From Pseudomonas sp. JAI120 (GTDB lineage: Bacteria; Pseudomonadota; Gammaproteobacteria; Pseudomonadales; Pseudomonadaceae): a DNA stretch of 64,000 nucleotides. Both the position numbers and the translations under genes were made by a program. The notes under the pieces are model-generated. The model was not told the DNA's origin. It made no database searches and saw only the letters and a program-made list of their open reading frames with translations. Below, one piece after another: positions 18,728 to 28,015 of this stretch; within the stretch, counting starts at the first letter, position 1, and every line of letters begins with the position of its first letter. The stretch spans positions 372,001 through 436,000 of the forward strand of contig NZ_JACHCZ010000002.1 in assembly GCF_014207255.1 (NCBI RefSeq), given 5' to 3'.

Positions 18728-19891
18728 TCAGTTTTTCGCCTGGTCGTTCGCAGCCGGTGTAGCCGCCTTGGCTTTGGCCGGGGCCGGTTTCTTGGCAGCT
18801 GGCTTGGCCGGGGCTTTTTTAGCCGCTGGCTTGGCAGCCGCTTTTTTAGCGGCGGGTGCCTTTTTAGCCGGGGCCTTGGCGGCCGGGGCCGGGGCTGGAA
18901 CGTTCTGCACCGCAACCATTTCGGCTACAGGCGGAGTCTTGCCCGACTGATACTTGCTCAACAGCGCCAGCATGGTCGTGCGCTGGGTGAACATGATTTC
19001 CATGCGACGGTTCAAGGCACGGCCCTGTGTGCTGTCGTTGGCGGCACGCGGCATCAGGTCACCCATGCCACGCAGCATCAGGCGGTCCTGTTTCAAGCCA
19101 CTGAGGCTGAAGATCGAGGCAATGGACTGCGCGCGTTCCCTGGTCAACGCCTGGCTGGCAGGCGCGGTACCAGTGGCATCCACGTGTCCCAGGACCAGCA
19201 CGGCGGTTTTGGGATCGGATTCAACCGCCTTGGCGACGCGAGTAAACGGACCCAGGGTAACCGGCAGCAGCATTGCTGGGCGTTTCGGGTTGTAGGAGCC
19301 GTCTACCGGAGCAATCACGACGAGCACGTTGTCGCGACGTTCCAGTTGCAGGTTGCTGTCCTTGATGGCGGCGCGCAGGCGCGGCTCATAGTCGTCCAAC
19401 CAGGCCTGGGTGACTTTCGGGTCAGGCATCGGCACATTGGTCACGTCGACCTTGGCCAATGGCTTGGGTTTGCTTTCGAACGGCCACCACCAGTGGGTTT
19501 CGCTGTCGGTCTTGGCGACGGCAGGCGCGGCGGCTGGAGCCGGGGTCGCGGCCTTGAGGTCGGCTTTCAGGTCAGCCTTGGCATCAGCGGCCTTCTCGTC
19601 AGCGCTCTTGGAGGAGAACGGCCACCAGCTCGAACCGGTGTCAGCCTTGGCGGCCGGCGCTGGCGCGGCGGCAACAGGCGCAGCAGCTGCGGCTACAGGT
19701 GCGGCAGGCTTGGCGCCTGCAGCGGGTTTGGCATCCGGCTTGGCGTCGGTTTGGGTCACTGCGTCCTTGGTAGTGGCCTTATCCGACCCAAATGACCACC
19801 AATGCCCGCCCTCGGCATCATTTTGTGGAGTTTGTGCGCAACCGGTAATAGTGAGGCAAAGCGCCAGTGCCAAGGACTTGTTCGATAACAT
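18728..19891 (-). CDS. OmpA-family lipoprotein with WW repeats and basic Ala/Lys/Pro tail
   Basis: A 387-aa protein. The signal MLSNKSLALALCLTITGC ends in lipobox ITGC. Residues about 20-150 are low-complexity Ala/Lys-rich and contain three short tryptophan motifs (HWWSFGS, SSWWPFSSK, THWWWPFESK). An OmpA-like peptidoglycan-binding domain follows (LVLGHVDATGTAP...LRGMGDLMPRAANDS...NRRMEI). The last 50 or so residues are a histone H1/AlgP-like AAKPAAKKAPAK tail. It is probably outer-membrane anchored with the OmpA domain in the periplasm; the job of the basic tail is unclear. The start is set by the lipoprotein signal rather than the longer open frame. Confidence 0.8.
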   Translation of the reverse strand: MLSNKSLALALCLTITGCAQTPQNDAEGGHWWSFGSDKATTKDAVTQTDAKPDAKPAAGAKPAAPVAAAAAPVAAAPAPAAKADTGSSWWPFSSKSADEKAADAKADLKADLKAATPAPAAAPAVAKTDSETHWWWPFESKPKPLAKVDVTNVPMPDPKVTQAWLDDYEPRLRAAIKDSNLQLERRDNVLVVIAPVDGSYNPKRPAMLLPVTLGPFTRVAKAVESDPKTAVLVLGHVDATGTAPASQALTRERAQSIASIFSLSGLKQDRLMLRGMGDLMPRAANDSTQGRALNRRMEIMFTQRTTMLALLSKYQSGKTPPVAEMVAVQNVPAPAPAAKAPAKKAPAAKKAAAKPAAKKAPAKPAAKKPAPAKAKAATPAANDQAKN

Positions 19892-20034
19892 GAGATATCC
19901 ACAAAATGAGAAAAGAAACGGGGGTCTCGATGACCCGTTAAACAGACGCTTACAGAACATTAAAGTTACATCATTTCGTTCAGCGTCTTCTTATAGTTGC
20001 CTTTGTAACAAAAAAATGTGAAACAGCAAGGGGT

Positions 20035-21180
20035 TTACAGACAACCGGCCAATATTCTGACCAACTTCTGTGCCCGTGGGTCCATAAGTACATAAGGCCC
20101 CAATGTATTAGTCACGAAACCAAACGCTACATCATGCTCAGGGTCGGCAAAACCCACCGAACCACCGGCGCCTGGATGCCCGAACGCACGGGCGCCAAGG
20201 CCAAACGTAGCATTGGGCAACTGTGGTTGATCCAACATGCAGCCCAGCCCGAAGCGGGTTTGTGTCAATAATGTTTTATCCGGCCCGATACTGTGTTCAC
20301 GGGTCAATTCTTCGAGCATGTCGGCTTCCAACAAACTACCGTCCAACAAACCACTATAAAAACCGGCCAGGCTACGCGCATTACCGTGACCATTTGCCGC
20401 CGGCTGCTGCATGCGTCGCCATTCAGGTTTATTAGTACTGGTGAGAATAGATGGAGGATTGGCAAATGCCCGCGTCGTCATGGCGGTGGGCTCGCGCATC
20501 ATTACTTGCAGTAAACGTTGCGCGGCTTCATCGCCCATATTGCCTTTGCTGCGCGCAATATGTGCAACACGATAAAACTCTTCGTCGGCCAGGCCCACGT
20601 GAAAGTCCAGCCCCAGCGGCCGTGCCACACGCGCCACAATGGACTCACCCGGCCCACGCCCATCGGCGCGGCGCAGCAATTCGCCGACCAGCCAACCGTA
20701 GGTGATCGCCTCGTAGCCATGACCCTGGCCCGGCGTCCACCACGGGGCTTCGGCGGCCAGGGTATCGACCATCAATTGCCAGTCATACAAGGCTTCGGCG
20801 GGCAGCATCTCGCGGATTGCCGGCAACCCGGCCTGGTGGCAGAGCAACTGGCGCAGGGTGATGCTTTCCTTGCCGGCGGCGGCAAACTCAGGCCAGTACT
20901 TGGCCACTGGCGCGTCCAATTGCAACTTGCCCTCGGCCACCAGTTGCAGGGCCGTGACGGCGGTGAAGGTCTTGGTGCAGGAAAACAGGTTGACGATGGT
21001 GTCGCTGTGCCAGGCCTCGGTACCGTCCTTGTCGGCGGTACCGGCCCACAGGTCAACGACGGTTTCGCCGCCGATCTGGATGCAGAGCCCGGCGCCACGC
21101 TCCTGCGGGTCATCGAATAACGCGGCAAACGCTTCACGCACCGCTTCGAACCGGAGCTCGTAATGACCCTGAACCTGCAC
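20035..21180 (-). CDS. EstB-like serine hydrolase (beta-lactamase family)
   Basis: A 381-aa class C beta-lactamase-fold esterase. The nucleophile motif is SCTK (S67-K70) in LFSCTKTFTAV; a YGW motif in AITYGWLVGELLRR supplies the Tyr; HPGAGGSVGFAD near the C-terminus matches the HxG motif. No signal peptide, so it is probably cytoplasmic. Family members hydrolyse short esters; beta-lactam hydrolysis is not implied. A monocistronic gene on the minus strand. Confidence 0.85.
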   Translation of the reverse strand: MQVQGHYELRFEAVREAFAALFDDPQERGAGLCIQIGGETVVDLWAGTADKDGTEAWHSDTIVNLFSCTKTFTAVTALQLVAEGKLQLDAPVAKYWPEFAAAGKESITLRQLLCHQAGLPAIREMLPAEALYDWQLMVDTLAAEAPWWTPGQGHGYEAITYGWLVGELLRRADGRGPGESIVARVARPLGLDFHVGLADEEFYRVAHIARSKGNMGDEAAQRLLQVMMREPTAMTTRAFANPPSILTSTNKPEWRRMQQPAANGHGNARSLAGFYSGLLDGSLLEADMLEELTREHSIGPDKTLLTQTRFGLGCMLDQPQLPNATFGLGARAFGHPGAGGSVGFADPEHDVAFGFVTNTLGPYVLMDPRAQKLVRILAGCL

Positions 21181-21262
21181 CTAAGCCCCCTCGGAAAACA
21201 CCGTAAAAAGTGGCCGACATTGTTCCAGCCATTATGGAGTTTGTGAACCCATCAACGATGAA

Positions 21263-23560
21263 TCAATGACCATTTCCCGAATGCCCACCGGCGTGTCCGG
21301 CGCCCTGCCCCGGGCCTTTGCCATCACGCCCTGGATTGCTGCCTTCGCTTTCATGAACCGTGCTGGCGGCCTTGGCCTTTTCCGCTTCCTTACCCAGTTG
21401 ATCCACCGCCGCCAGGTTGCTTCTGCGCACACTGTCGACAAAACCCTGGAACGGTACGTCAGTGATGCCCACCAGGCCGAAGTGGCCGTTTTCACCGTCC
21501 AGCAACCGGCCGGTCACTGGCTGATCCAGGTACTGGAACCAATGCACGCCGACAATTGACGGCTCGGCCATGGCTTGCTTGAGGAAGTTGGCATATGCCG
21601 CGCTACGCTCTTCTTCCCTGGCCAACTGGGTCACGCCGCCCCAGAACGGGCCACGGTCCGCAGAGCCGAAGTTGAATTCAGTGATCAACACCGGTTTGTC
21701 CAGTGCACGAAGCGCGGCAAAGTCATAGCCATCCTGGGGTTTGAGCGTGTACATGTTGAAGCTCAGCACATCGCAATACTGCGCACACGACGCCACGGCC
21801 TCCGGCGTACTCACCGCATAACGCCCGCCCAGCAGCAGTTGGTTGGGGGCGTGCCATTTCAGCGAGTCGGAGATGGTCTTGAAGTAGGCATCGGCAAAGG
21901 TCTTCTGGAAGTATTTGAAGTCAGCTTCGATTTCCGGGTGTTCCGGGTTGGGCATCGGCGGCTCGAAGCCTGGATCTTCCATCAACTCCCACCCCGCCAA
22001 CTCGATGCCCCAGGCTTTCGACAGGCCTTGCTCGTTGCGGTACTTGTCACGCAATTGCTTGAGGAACGCGCGCTTGGCCGGCACGTCGGTGGTCATGCGC
22101 AAGGTGCCGTAGGCCAGGGCGTAGCGGGATTTCGGATCATCGCCGGGGCCGGCCCAGGCCAGTTCGTTATCGGCAAAGAAGCCGATCAGCCAGGGATCGT
22201 CGCGGTGGTCGCGGGCGGCGATAGCCACCGCGCGCTCGGTCGCCATGGCGAAACGCGGATCGAACGGATCGGGCATGCCGCCCCACCAGTCGGTGCCGGT
22301 GCTGATGCTGGCGTAGTCGCCGACGATCGACAACGGCAAGGTGTACGGTACACGGTCGGCACTGGCCAACGCGCCGTCGCTCCAGTTGCCGACGGTATTG
22401 AAACCCCAGGCTTGCAGGCGATCAAGGGTGTGGGTCACCCAGCGTTTCTGGTCAAACCCTTCGCCGCCATAAGTGCGCTGCAGGTTGGCGCCGTAGAAAT
22501 CGTACCAACGTCCGGCACCAAAGCCACGACCTTCACCCGCACCATTGCCGGTGCGGTTATCGCCGCTGCCGTAATACTTGTCGAAGGGTTCGCCGGCCTT
22601 TGGCAGCGCCGCAAACATCCACTCACGACCGGCCACGTAGGTCTGGCTGTTGTCCGGGGCCACGGTATTGACGCCCAGGGAATAGAACGGATGGCCTTCC
22701 GGGGTCACCAGGTACCAGCGACCGTCGCGCTTTTCGGTACGGAAAAAGCCACTGGCCTTGAACGCCGGCCCTTTGTTCCAGCCGCCGAACTTGTCCAATG
22801 CGGATTTATCACGCGCGGCCAGCCAGCCCTGCAGTTGGGTTTGCTCCTTTGCGGCGGCCGCCTTGAGTTGTTCGTCGCTGCTGACCTTTTCCGGCCAGCG
22901 CGCGCGGGTGGACTGGCCATAAGCATCTACCAGTTCGCTATAGGCCGCCTTCAGCACCGGCTCGCTGTCCTGCACACCAAAGCGTTCCAGCAGAATGCTT
23001 TGCGCGGCGTTGGGCTTGATCATCGACAGGGTCACCGAGACCACTTGGCTGCGGTCGATTTCGCCAGCGCTGCTGGCCAGCAACACACGCTGGCCGTCCA
23101 CGGTGATCGGCATCGGCGGGCCGGCCTTCATGCCCTGGCTCAACGGCGAATTGGCTTGCAGCGGTACCAGCAAGGTCTGGGCCGGTCCGGCCGGCAGGTC
23201 GATGCGGCTGACCAGGGTCTTGCCATCGCTGCTCTGCACCTTGACGTAGAGGGTCAGCGCCCAGTCCATGGCACTCTGGATACGCAGGCTCATGGCGCCG
23301 GACTGCGACCAGTCCCAGGCACCGGTCTGTGGGCTGAGCACCAGGCTCGGCTCGGCGGCCGGATTGAAGGTGATGCGACGCAACACCTCGCCTTCCGGGG
23401 TTTGTTCGGCGTTGTATTGCGGCAGGCTGGCGTCCTGGGTCGCCACCTTGACCACATCGGCAGGCCGGACGAAGTTGAACAATGTCTGTTGCCCCGCGGG
23501 CGCGGCCATCAAGGGCGCAGTGAACAGCAGGGCAAAAAGGGCGGGCAGCGTGCGAATCAT
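21263..23560 (-). CDS. Secreted agarase/galactosidase-like glycoside hydrolase
   Basis: A 765-aa protein with a Sec signal (MIRTLPALFALLFTAPLMA). An N-terminal beta-rich domain precedes a TIM-barrel. The acid/base is likely E466 in FFADNELAWAG and the nucleophile E628 in VLITEFNFGS, the NE...TEF spacing of clan GH-A enzymes (GH42/GH50-like; often annotated 'beta-agarase'). The tail ends in a Gly/His-rich stretch (GKGPGQGAGHAGGHSGNGH). The substrate cannot be told; an exported polysaccharide is likely. The start at 23560 is selected by the signal peptide; the open frame extends 15 codons further up. Confidence 0.75.
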   Translation of the reverse strand: MIRTLPALFALLFTAPLMAAPAGQQTLFNFVRPADVVKVATQDASLPQYNAEQTPEGEVLRRITFNPAAEPSLVLSPQTGAWDWSQSGAMSLRIQSAMDWALTLYVKVQSSDGKTLVSRIDLPAGPAQTLLVPLQANSPLSQGMKAGPPMPITVDGQRVLLASSAGEIDRSQVVSVTLSMIKPNAAQSILLERFGVQDSEPVLKAAYSELVDAYGQSTRARWPEKVSSDEQLKAAAAKEQTQLQGWLAARDKSALDKFGGWNKGPAFKASGFFRTEKRDGRWYLVTPEGHPFYSLGVNTVAPDNSQTYVAGREWMFAALPKAGEPFDKYYGSGDNRTGNGAGEGRGFGAGRWYDFYGANLQRTYGGEGFDQKRWVTHTLDRLQAWGFNTVGNWSDGALASADRVPYTLPLSIVGDYASISTGTDWWGGMPDPFDPRFAMATERAVAIAARDHRDDPWLIGFFADNELAWAGPGDDPKSRYALAYGTLRMTTDVPAKRAFLKQLRDKYRNEQGLSKAWGIELAGWELMEDPGFEPPMPNPEHPEIEADFKYFQKTFADAYFKTISDSLKWHAPNQLLLGGRYAVSTPEAVASCAQYCDVLSFNMYTLKPQDGYDFAALRALDKPVLITEFNFGSADRGPFWGGVTQLAREEERSAAYANFLKQAMAEPSIVGVHWFQYLDQPVTGRLLDGENGHFGLVGITDVPFQGFVDSVRRSNLAAVDQLGKEAEKAKAASTVHESEGSNPGRDGKGPGQGAGHAGGHSGNGH

Positions 23561-23634
23561 ACGAACAAGGTTCTCCCAAACGGCCGGTGAATGGCCTGAT
23601 GACATAAATCCATAGCAGTGAGATAGACCACGAA

Positions 23635-23652
23635 GTGGGCGAATTCGCCCAC
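23635..23652. terminator. 18-bp perfect palindrome between dinG and the hydrolase gene
   Basis: GTGGGCGAATTCGCCCAC is perfectly palindromic and starts a few bases after the dinG stop. It can form a hairpin in RNA (no T-tract seen) or act as an operator for the hydrolase gene whose start is 75 bp further on. Confidence 0.4.
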
Positions 23653-23658
23653 GATGGC

Positions 23659-25803
23659 TTAAGAAATTTCGCGCCGGAACGGCGGCAATGCATTCAGGAT
23701 CGCCTTGCCGTAGCGCTGGGTAACCAGGCGGCGGTCGAGCAAGGTGATGGTGCCCCGGTCTTCCTCGGTACGCAGCAAGCGACCGCAGGCCTGCACCAGC
23801 TTCAAGGAAGCATCCGGCACCGAGATCTCCATGAACGGGTTACCGCCCCGCGCTTCGATCCATTCGGCCAATGCGGCCTCGACCGGATCATCCGGCACCG
23901 AGAACGGGATCTTGGCGATCACCACGTGTTCGCAGTAGGCACCGGGCAAGTCCACTCCTTCGGCGAAACTCGCCAGGCCGAACAGCACGCTGGAATCCCC
24001 GCCATCGACCCGCGCCTTGTGCTTGTTCAGGGTTTCCTGCTTGGACAGGTTGCCCTGGATAAACACCTGCTTGCGCCAGTCGCGGTCGAGGCCGTCGAAC
24101 ACGTCCTGCATCTGTTTGCGCGACGAGAACAACACCAGGGTGCCGCGCGAACCTTCCACCAAAGAGGGCAGGTCGCGGATGATCGCCGCGGTGTGCGCCG
24201 GTGCATCCCGTGGGTCGGCCTTGAGATCGGGCACCCGTAGCACACCGGCGTCGGCATGATGGAACGGGCTTGGCACTACCGCCGTGACGGCCTTTTTCGG
24301 CAAGCCCGCGCGCATGCGGAAGCGGTCGAAGGTGCCCAGGGCGGTCAGCGTGGCCGAGGTCACCAGGCAGCCATACGCCACGTTCCATAGGTTGCGCCGT
24401 AGCATTTCGGCGGCGAGGATCGGGCTGGCGTTGACCTCGATATCAAACAACGCACCGCTTTCCGACAGGGTCAGCCAGCGGGCCATGGGCGGGTTGTCTT
24501 CCGGGTCTTCGACGGTAAAGGCCGTCCACAACTCCCAGTTGCCCTGGGAACGGGACAACAGGCTGCCGAACAGCGGGTACCACTCCTCGGCCTGGTTGCT
24601 GGCGATGCCGATGTTGACCTCACCGTCCATGCCTTCCTTGAGCAGGTCGGTCAGGCGGGTGAACAGGTCGGTGAGGCGCGAAAAGCCTTTCTTCAGTTCG
24701 ATGCCCATTTCGCGCATATGCTCAGGAATCATCCCGCCGACAAAGCGGTGGCGCGGGCGCTCACGGCCTTCCACATCCTCACCGGGCTTGAAGTCGGCCA
24801 CCTGTTCGCAGGCGCTGAACATGAACTGTTGCTGGGTCTTGATCTCCCGCGCCAGCTCCGGCACCTGTTCGATCAGCTTGCCCAAATCGCCGGGCAGTGG
24901 GTGCTGGGCGAGCAATTTAGTCAAATTCTTCGCGGTGGTTTCCAGCCAGTCGGCGGTGGAGCGCAGGCGCGTGTAGTGGGCGAAGTGGCCGATGGCCTTG
25001 TCGGGCAGGTGATGGCCTTCGTCGAATACATAGAGGGTGTCGCGCGGGTCCGGCAGTACCGCGCCGCCGCCCAAGGCCAGGTCAGCCAGCACCATGTCAT
25101 GGTTGGTAACGATCACGTCAACCTTGCCCATGCCTTCGCGGGCCTTGTAGAAGGCGCACTGGCCGAAGTTGGGGCAATGACGGTTGGTGCACTGGCTGTG
25201 GTCGGTGGTCAGGCGCGCCCAGTCGGCATCTTCGAGGGCCGTGGGCCAACTGTCGCGATCGCCGTCCCATTTATTGCCCGCCAGCTTTTCGATCATGCTG
25301 GTAAACAGCTTCTGGCTGACCTCATCCACCTCGATCTTGAAGCCTTCTTCCTCGAACAGCGACGCCGTGGCAGTTTGTGCATGGCCTTCCTGCAGCAGCA
25401 CGTCGAGCTTGGACAGGCACATGTAGCGGCCACGGCCCTTGGCCAGGGCGAAGGTAAAGTTCAGGCCGCTGTTGCGCATCAGGTCGGGCAGGTCTTTGTA
25501 GACGATTTGCTCTTGCAGGGCGACGGTGGCGGTGGCGATCACCAGGCGCTTGCCGGCGGCCTTGGCAGTAGGGATCGCAGCCAGGCTGTAGGCCACGGTC
25601 TTGCCGGTACCGGTGCCGGCTTCGACGGCGACGACGGCGGGCTCACCTTCGCGGCGGCCTTCGTCATCGGTGTCGATATCCCCGAGGACCTTGGCCACTT
25701 CGGCGATCATCAGGCGTTGGCCGTAGCGCGGTTTCAAGCTCTTGGCTTCGAGAAAACGCGTATAGGCGCCCTGGATCGTGGTTTTGAGTTCAGTGCTGAT
25801 CAT
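23659..25803 (-). CDS. dinG: ATP-dependent DNA helicase DinG
   Basis: A 714-aa XPD-like superfamily 2 helicase with an iron-sulfur cluster. Walker A is GTGTGKT (residues 63-69) after VAVEA; the Fe-S cysteines are C129 (RYMCLSK), C205, C210 and C216 (CTNRHCPNFGQC); the DEAH box is DEGH (261-264). C-terminal QACGRLLRTEEDRG is motif VI. It unwinds R-loops and D-loops in DNA repair and replication. It is divergent from the CopD-like gene. Confidence 0.95.
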   Translation of the reverse strand: MISTELKTTIQGAYTRFLEAKSLKPRYGQRLMIAEVAKVLGDIDTDDEGRREGEPAVVAVEAGTGTGKTVAYSLAAIPTAKAAGKRLVIATATVALQEQIVYKDLPDLMRNSGLNFTFALAKGRGRYMCLSKLDVLLQEGHAQTATASLFEEEGFKIEVDEVSQKLFTSMIEKLAGNKWDGDRDSWPTALEDADWARLTTDHSQCTNRHCPNFGQCAFYKAREGMGKVDVIVTNHDMVLADLALGGGAVLPDPRDTLYVFDEGHHLPDKAIGHFAHYTRLRSTADWLETTAKNLTKLLAQHPLPGDLGKLIEQVPELAREIKTQQQFMFSACEQVADFKPGEDVEGRERPRHRFVGGMIPEHMREMGIELKKGFSRLTDLFTRLTDLLKEGMDGEVNIGIASNQAEEWYPLFGSLLSRSQGNWELWTAFTVEDPEDNPPMARWLTLSESGALFDIEVNASPILAAEMLRRNLWNVAYGCLVTSATLTALGTFDRFRMRAGLPKKAVTAVVPSPFHHADAGVLRVPDLKADPRDAPAHTAAIIRDLPSLVEGSRGTLVLFSSRKQMQDVFDGLDRDWRKQVFIQGNLSKQETLNKHKARVDGGDSSVLFGLASFAEGVDLPGAYCEHVVIAKIPFSVPDDPVEAALAEWIEARGGNPFMEISVPDASLKLVQACGRLLRTEEDRGTITLLDRRLVTQRYGKAILNALPPFRREIS

Positions 25804-25902
25804 GGATAGTCGGGCGCAAAAAACGCTGGATAAATTTTCAGTGGTTCGGATCGGCCGCTATCATACCCCGCTAATTAATCCCGCGCAGAACGGAGTACCA
25901 CA

Positions 25903-26367
25903 ATGACCGCGTTTAGCCTCGCTTACACCCTGCATGTATTGGCCGCCCTGATATGGGTCGGCGGTATGTTTTTCGCCTGGATGATCCTGCGCCCCGCCGC
26001 CGTGGCGGCACTTGAAGGCCCTGCCCGGCTCAAGCTGTGGGCAAATGTGTTTCAACGTTTTTTCGTGTGGGTGTGGGTGGCGGTGCTGGTTTTGCCGATC
26101 AGCGGCGTCGGCTTGTTGCAACTGCGCTTCAGCGGATTTGAAACCGCACCGCGTTATGTGCAGGTGATGATGGGGTTGTACCTGGTAATGACGGCGCTGT
26201 TTATCCGCATCCAGGCGCTGAAGTTCCCGCAGCTGCGCGCGGCGGTGGCAGCCGAAGCTTGGCCGGCGGGTGCGGCTGCACTGGGGCAGATTCGCAAGCT
26301 GGTGGGAATTAATTTGATCGTGGGGTTGGTGGTGGTGGCGATTGCTTCGGCTCGGCCGATGTTCTGA
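25903..26367 (+). CDS. CopD-like integral membrane protein
   Basis: A 154-aa protein with four hydrophobic spans. The first (AYTLHVLAALIWVGGMFFAW) carries the His-x-x-x-x-x-x-W-x-G-G pattern of the CopD domain (PF05425). Full CopD in copper resistance is larger; these short forms are common beside unrelated genes, and copper import is only an analogy. GGAG lies upstream of the ATG. Confidence 0.75.
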   Translation: MTAFSLAYTLHVLAALIWVGGMFFAWMILRPAAVAALEGPARLKLWANVFQRFFVWVWVAVLVLPISGVGLLQLRFSGFETAPRYVQVMMGLYLVMTALFIRIQALKFPQLRAAVAAEAWPAGAAALGQIRKLVGINLIVGLVVVAIASARPMF

Positions 26368-26371
26368 GTAC

Positions 26372-26396
26372 AGCTGCAAGCCTGAAGCTTGCAGCT
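26372..26396. terminator. Hairpin between convergent genes
   Basis: AGCTGCAAGC, loop CTGAA, GCTTGCAGCT: a perfect 10-bp stem between the CopD-like gene and the convergent Gly-rich protein gene. No strong T-tract on either side. Confidence 0.55.
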
Positions 26397-26404
26397 GCGG
26401 CTCT

Positions 26405-27166
26405 TTAGAGCCGCTGAATAGTCACTGTACCCGCAGGCCCCACCGGTCCCGGCTGCCCTTCCAACCCTGGGCGGCCCTTCTCGCCTCCCTCGGTGCGGTA
26501 CACCAGGCAGCCTTTGGACTCCCCACCTTTGCCCGGCTTGCCGGCCGTACCGGCCAAACCGCCAGCACCGCCATCCACCCAGACCTTGATGTGTTCAGCC
26601 GGGAAGTCCTTCGGTAACTCCACGCGGACCTGTGCACCCGCCCCACCCGGCAAGCCATCGCCGCCATTGTCGCCATTGGCACCACGCCCAGCCGAACCCC
26701 AGGTGCACCCAGGATCCACGCCATTGGCGCCATCCAGCCCGGCATATCCTTGGGCACCGGCGCCGCCACGGGCATCCACCGACAGTTCTTCAGCCGTCAG
26801 CGAGTTGATGCGCAAGGTCAGGTCACGCCCGGCCTTGGCTGGTTTTTCATGGGTACCGGGGGCACCACGCGAAGTGATCTGGCTGCCATGCTCAAGTTGC
26901 GCATGCCGCACCTGCAGTTGCAGCGCGGTATTGCCAGGAACCATTGCGATGCGTGCATCGCGGCCCAGGTGCAGTTCATCCACCGTGACCTGGCTGATGG
27001 TGGCCGGAATCAGCAAAGTTCCGTAGTCCGCCACGTCCAGGCGCTCCAGTTGCAACACGCTGGTGCTGGAGGGAAGGCGCATCAATGAGTTGGTTTCAAC
27101 ACTGACGCTCTGGGCCAGGGCAACGGGGCTGACCAACAGGGCCAACAGAAAAACCTTACGCATCAT
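26405..27166 (-). CDS. Exported Gly-rich protein with collagen-like repeats
   Basis: A 253-aa protein with a Sec signal (MMRKVFLLALLVSPVALA). The mature N-terminal half looks beta-strand rich (alternating hydrophobics such as LVLPATISQVTVDELHL-type spacing); the second half is glycine-rich with GxY-type runs (GGAGAQGYAGLDGANG; GGEKGRPGLEGQPGPVGPAG). One cysteine pair (DPGCTWG, KGCLVY) is present. It may fold as a short collagen-like or Gly-loop stalk. CAGGAG lies before two tandem ATGs (27166 and 27163). The neighbour on the same strand is an OmpA-like lipoprotein, suggesting a cell-surface setting. Function unknown. Confidence 0.65.
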   Translation of the reverse strand: MMRKVFLLALLVSPVALAQSVSVETNSLMRLPSSTSVLQLERLDVADYGTLLIPATISQVTVDELHLGRDARIAMVPGNTALQLQVRHAQLEHGSQITSRGAPGTHEKPAKAGRDLTLRINSLTAEELSVDARGGAGAQGYAGLDGANGVDPGCTWGSAGRGANGDNGGDGLPGGAGAQVRVELPKDFPAEHIKVWVDGGAGGLAGTAGKPGKGGESKGCLVYRTEGGEKGRPGLEGQPGPVGPAGTVTIQRL

Positions 27167-27288
27167 GGGGCTCCTGAGTGTTTTCGAATTTTTCTTTGGA
27201 TGCACAGTAACGACTTCTACAGGCGATTTGCCAGTGAAGGTTCAAAAAACTTGAGAGGGCTGCGATTTAAGCGAGGATCGCCGGCAAT

Positions 27289-27311
27289 GCCCCTGTGGAT
27301 ACCACAGGGGC
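27289..27311 (-). terminator. Hairpin after the OmpA/TSP3 lipoprotein gene
   Basis: GCCCCTGTGG, loop ATA, CCACAGGGGC: a perfect 10-bp stem nine bases past the stop of the minus-strand gene ending at 27320. There is no long T-tract. Confidence 0.5.
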
Positions 27312-27319
27312 AAGGGCTG

Positions 27320-28015
27320 TCAGCGGTTGATCTGGATTTCCGTACGGCGGTTCAAGGCGCGGCCTTCAGCGGTCTTGTTGTCGGCGACCGGATGGCTTTC
27401 GCCCGCGCCGGTTACAGACACAAAGGCACTGCGGGGCACACCGGCGCCGACCAGGTAATCGGTGACCGAATGCGCACGTTTTTCCGAGAGTTTCTGGTTG
27501 TAGGCGTCTTTACCGACGCTGTCGGTGTGACCACTGACCCGCAGTTGAGCGCTCGGAGCTTCCTGTTTCAGGCGCGTGGCAATGGTGTCGAGTTTGGTTT
27601 TATCCGCTGCCGTCAACTTGGCGGAGTCGAACTGGAAGTGCACATCGCGGATCACAATGGTTTCTTCCTTGACCACGACAACCTCCTCAACCACCGCCGC
27701 TGGCGGCGCCGGTGGGCAACCATTGGCGTCGACCTGCACGCCTTTCGGCGTGCCCGGGCACTTGTCGCGGCTGTCCGGCACGCCATCGCCATCTTCGTCG
27801 CCATCGCCGTGCACCCAGCAATAGGCGCCGGCCATGCCGCCGACCAGCAACGCGCCATAGCCTGCGTAGGCTGAGCTTTCAGTCGCGCCGATCGCTGCAC
27901 CGGTCACACCGCCGACAGCGGCACAGGTAGGCCAATCGGTTTTTTGCAAGCCTGCGCAACCTGTCAATACTCCGGTTAGCAGAACCAAAGGTAGAGCTGT
28001 CCGCATGATGCTCAT
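27320..28015 (-). CDS. OmpA-family lipoprotein with thrombospondin type 3-like repeat
   Basis: A 231-aa protein. The signal MSIMRTALPLVLLTGVLTGC ends in lipobox LTGC. A glycine-rich segment (GGVTGAAIGATE...GALLVGGMAGAYC) is followed by a calcium-binding DGDEDGDGVPDSRDKCPG repeat, then an OmpA-like peptidoglycan-binding domain (VHFQFDSAKLTAADKTKLD...GHTDSVGKDAYNQKLSEKRA...NRRTEIQI). It probably tethers the outer membrane to the cell wall. GGAG precedes the chosen ATG. Confidence 0.9.
   Translation of the reverse strand: MSIMRTALPLVLLTGVLTGCAGLQKTDWPTCAAVGGVTGAAIGATESSAYAGYGALLVGGMAGAYCWVHGDGDEDGDGVPDSRDKCPGTPKGVQVDANGCPPAPPAAVVEEVVVVKEETIVIRDVHFQFDSAKLTAADKTKLDTIATRLKQEAPSAQLRVSGHTDSVGKDAYNQKLSEKRAHSVTDYLVGAGVPRSAFVSVTGAGESHPVADNKTAEGRALNRRTEIQINR

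Noticed and set aside
21575..23590. 671-aa open frame antisense to the glycoside hydrolase
   Set aside because: No recognisable domain, and the opposite strand has a signal peptide and catalytic motifs.
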